A DNA stretch of 32,624 nt from positions 1 to 32,624 of the forward strand of contig NZ_QUDO01000044.1 in assembly GCF_003477525.1 (NCBI RefSeq). Reading direction: 5' to 3'. The stretch's first letter is position 1, and each line of letters opens with the position of its first letter. The stretch is from Ruminococcus sp. AF41-9 (GTDB lineage Bacteria; Bacillota; Clostridia; Lachnospirales; Lachnospiraceae). Made by a program: the position numbers and the translations under genes. Shown piece by piece: positions 31,073 through 32,624 of the stretch. The notes under the pieces were generated by a model. The model was given only the letters and a program-made list of their open reading frames with translations, was not told where the DNA came from and made no database searches.

Positions 31073-32170
31073 CTATTTAATTATATTAGCTATCTCTTCT
31101 AATCGTTCTGTAATAGGTAAATGTTGTGTACATAAGTTTTCACACTTTCTACATTTTATGCATTTTCCAGCATCTCGTGCAGAAATTCTCCAATGTTTTC
31201 TTAACCTGCCGATAATAGAGCTACCGAGAATCTTCTCGTTATAAGCATCCATATATTTAGGAATATCAATACCTTTTGGACAATAATTACAGTATCCGCA
31301 TCCTGTACACAGTTTATTTTTTATGCTCGAAAGTTTTTCATATTGCTTTTGAACTTCTTGCATTGGCTTTTCTCTTAGTTCTTCAACTGCCTTCACTGCA
31401 TCATCAACATGTTCTTTGGTACTAAATCCATTTAATACTAACGATATCTCTTCATGAGAAGCAAGTGAGCGTAACACACCTTGTGCAACATTTTCACTTT
31501 TCTCTGAGAAATTTGAAAAGTATTTAGGATTTCTAGGTATCAAACCTCCACCTAACGGATTCATTATTGAAACACCTAAACCTGCTTTGTATGCTGCCTC
31601 AATTCCTTGTTTTCGGTATTTATAATTAAGTGGATTATATCCTAATAAAATGCCATCAAATATATTACTATCAATAATCTCACTTAAAGTGTCGCCTTCC
31701 ATATGTGACGACAGCACAAAATGTCTAATCAGTCCCTCTTTTTTTACTTTTTCGAAAAGTGGAATCAAAATATCACAATTTTCTTTTAACATTTTTTCAT
31801 CCAACATACACCAGAGATAATAGAAATCAATATAATCTACTTTCAATCTTGATAGCGACATTTCCAATCTTTTTCTAAATCCTGATTCTGTAGGATCATG
31901 TTTTAATGTAGCCAAGTTAGTCTTTGATGTAATATAAAATGAATTTCTAGGCACTTGCGACAATGCCTTTCCGACAATTGATTCACTTTGATCATGGCAG
32001 TAAAAAGGAGCTGTATCAAAATAGTTTATACCTTTTTCATGAGCATATAATATCAATTCTATACAGTTATCATATTTTTTATTCAAAATATCTTTTTCTT
32101 CAAAACGCATACACCCCATTCCAATAGCGGATACTTTGATTCCTGTTTTTCCATACTTTTTATAATACAT
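31073..32170 (-). CDS. Aldo/keto reductase with C-terminal ferredoxin-type domain
   Basis: A 365-residue oxidoreductase. Residues 1-270 form an aldo/keto reductase barrel: MYYKKYGKTGIKVSAIGMG opening, catalytic-site segment INYFDTAPFYCHDQSESIVG (Asp and Tyr), and a SKTNL segment with the lysine. The C-terminal 90 residues carry two cysteine clusters, CTGCGYCNYCPKGI and CIKCRKCENLC, that look able to hold iron-sulphur clusters. The combination is common in anaerobic Clostridia; the physiological substrate is unknown. The ATG at 32170 follows AAGGAG by 7 bases. It lies 13 bases downstream of a phosphopantetheinyl transferase gene. Confidence 0.88.
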   Translation of the reverse strand: MYYKKYGKTGIKVSAIGMGCMRFEEKDILNKKYDNCIELILYAHEKGINYFDTAPFYCHDQSESIVGKALSQVPRNSFYITSKTNLATLKHDPTESGFRKRLEMSLSRLKVDYIDFYYLWCMLDEKMLKENCDILIPLFEKVKKEGLIRHFVLSSHMEGDTLSEIIDSNIFDGILLGYNPLNYKYRKQGIEAAYKAGLGVSIMNPLGGGLIPRNPKYFSNFSEKSENVAQGVLRSLASHEEISLVLNGFSTKEHVDDAVKAVEELREKPMQEVQKQYEKLSSIKNKLCTGCGYCNYCPKGIDIPKYMDAYNEKILGSSIIGRLRKHWRISARDAGKCIKCRKCENLCTQHLPITERLEEIANIIK

Positions 32171-32183
32171 ATTTTTCTCCTTT

Positions 32184-32624
32184 TCAGATTAATTCCTGTA
32201 TTGTCTTCTCAATCCACTGAATTGAAGAATTGCAGCTTACATTTGTACATATACTAATATAATAGTGTTCAAACCTTCTTGAATTAAAGGAATATGAGTA
32301 ATTCCTTTCTCCGCCAATAGATAAATGTACTTCATCGTTTGTTATAACGGAAAACGAATTTAATGGTATGGAAATGCCTATTCCTATGCATTTCAAATAT
32401 GACTCTTTTAGTGTCCAAATTTTACATATATCCTTAGCGTCCTTGCAATATTCAGTTTCATCTACACTAAAAAAACGCAATATAGAATTATTACGAATAT
32501 TCTTTATGTCTTCAATATCTATTCCAACTCTAAATTCTGCTATAGTACCAACAACCCATTCATTTGAATGTGAAATATTAAAATCAATCTTTCTATTTTT
32601 TAAAGTTAACTTTCCATGACTATT
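32184..32624 (-). CDS. Sfp-type 4'-phosphopantetheinyl transferase, 5' end outside the window
   Basis: The frame is open from the right edge of the window to a stop at 32184, giving the last 146 residues. It shows the family motifs: FNISHSNEWVVG, the magnesium-binding VGIDIEDI, FFSVDE, and the catalytic KIWTLKESYLKCIGIGI. The enzyme moves the phosphopantetheine arm of coenzyme A onto carrier proteins of fatty acid, polyketide or nonribosomal peptide synthases. The TTG at 32480 is internal, not the start. The neighbouring reductase and the missing upstream sequence could belong to a biosynthetic cluster beyond the edge, but none is visible. Confidence 0.85.
   Translation of the reverse strand, partial: NSHGKLTLKNRKIDFNISHSNEWVVGTIAEFRVGIDIEDIKNIRNNSILRFFSVDETEYCKDAKDICKIWTLKESYLKCIGIGISIPLNSFSVITNDEVHLSIGGERNYSYSFNSRRFEHYYISICTNVSCNSSIQWIEKTIQELI

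Overview
The window reads as a low-GC Gram-positive chromosome, most likely a gut Clostridia/Lachnospiraceae bacterium. It has strong GGAGG ribosome binding sites, Tn1549/Tn916-like mobile-element genes (ParM, RepA-like initiator, DnaC-like ATPase, MobA/MobL relaxase, TnpV, large serine recombinase), an agr-type peptide quorum-sensing locus, and AT-rich DNA except in the mobilisation block, which is visibly richer in G and C. No rRNA, tRNA or CRISPR array was seen.

Layout. (1) 1-2550: a divergent gene start at the left edge, then a stand-alone NB-ARC/STAND ATPase with TPR-like repeats behind a good promoter. (2) 2621-6852, minus strand: VanY-type D,D-carboxypeptidase, ECF sigma factor, a split membrane protein, an ABC ATPase and an ABC permease. 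The sigma and vanY genes share a promoter-like motif, CTAACT-N15-TTGTTA, suggesting an autoregulated envelope-stress or antimicrobial-resistance module. (3) 6950-12155, plus strand: ParM and ParR-like genes, initiator, DnaC-like loader, DUF3847, an oriT-like site and the relaxase. (4) 12581-21217, minus strand: a defence-island-like cargo with an HNH nuclease, a GIY-YIG remnant, an HEPN-like protein, and a tight operon of a 219-aa unknown, a 1470-aa Mrr/Cap4-like nuclease-STAND NTPase, a 383-aa unknown and a 54-aa HTH protein. (5) 21301-25028, minus strand: TnpV, a C-terminal remnant that looks like rumA/rlmD, a serine recombinase whose 3' end runs into that remnant (an attachment junction), and small element-control genes including a sigma factor. 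(6) 25161-30020, minus strand: XRE regulator, LytTR response regulator (AgrA-like), AgrC-like kinase, a receiver-like protein, AgrD, AgrB, and a secreted DUF6973-like protein. (7) 30096-32624, minus strand: gene-poor DNA, a broken small ORF, an aldo/keto reductase with a ferredoxin tail, and the C-terminal part of an Sfp-type phosphopantetheinyl transferase.

The strongest new signals are these. Three near-identical 28-bp operators (TGTAA half-sites exactly 21 bp apart with an invariant CGAG between them) lie in front of agrD, the receiver-like gene and the secreted protein, defining a likely local quorum-sensing regulon. The STAND-nuclease operon with three unrecognised partners is a candidate antiphage system. 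An oriT resembling RSF1010/MobQ sits between DUF3847 and the relaxase.

A caution for every reader: at least seven reading frames are broken by what look like single-base deletions, mostly in homopolymer runs. This pattern suggests assembly or sequencing indels more than true gene decay.
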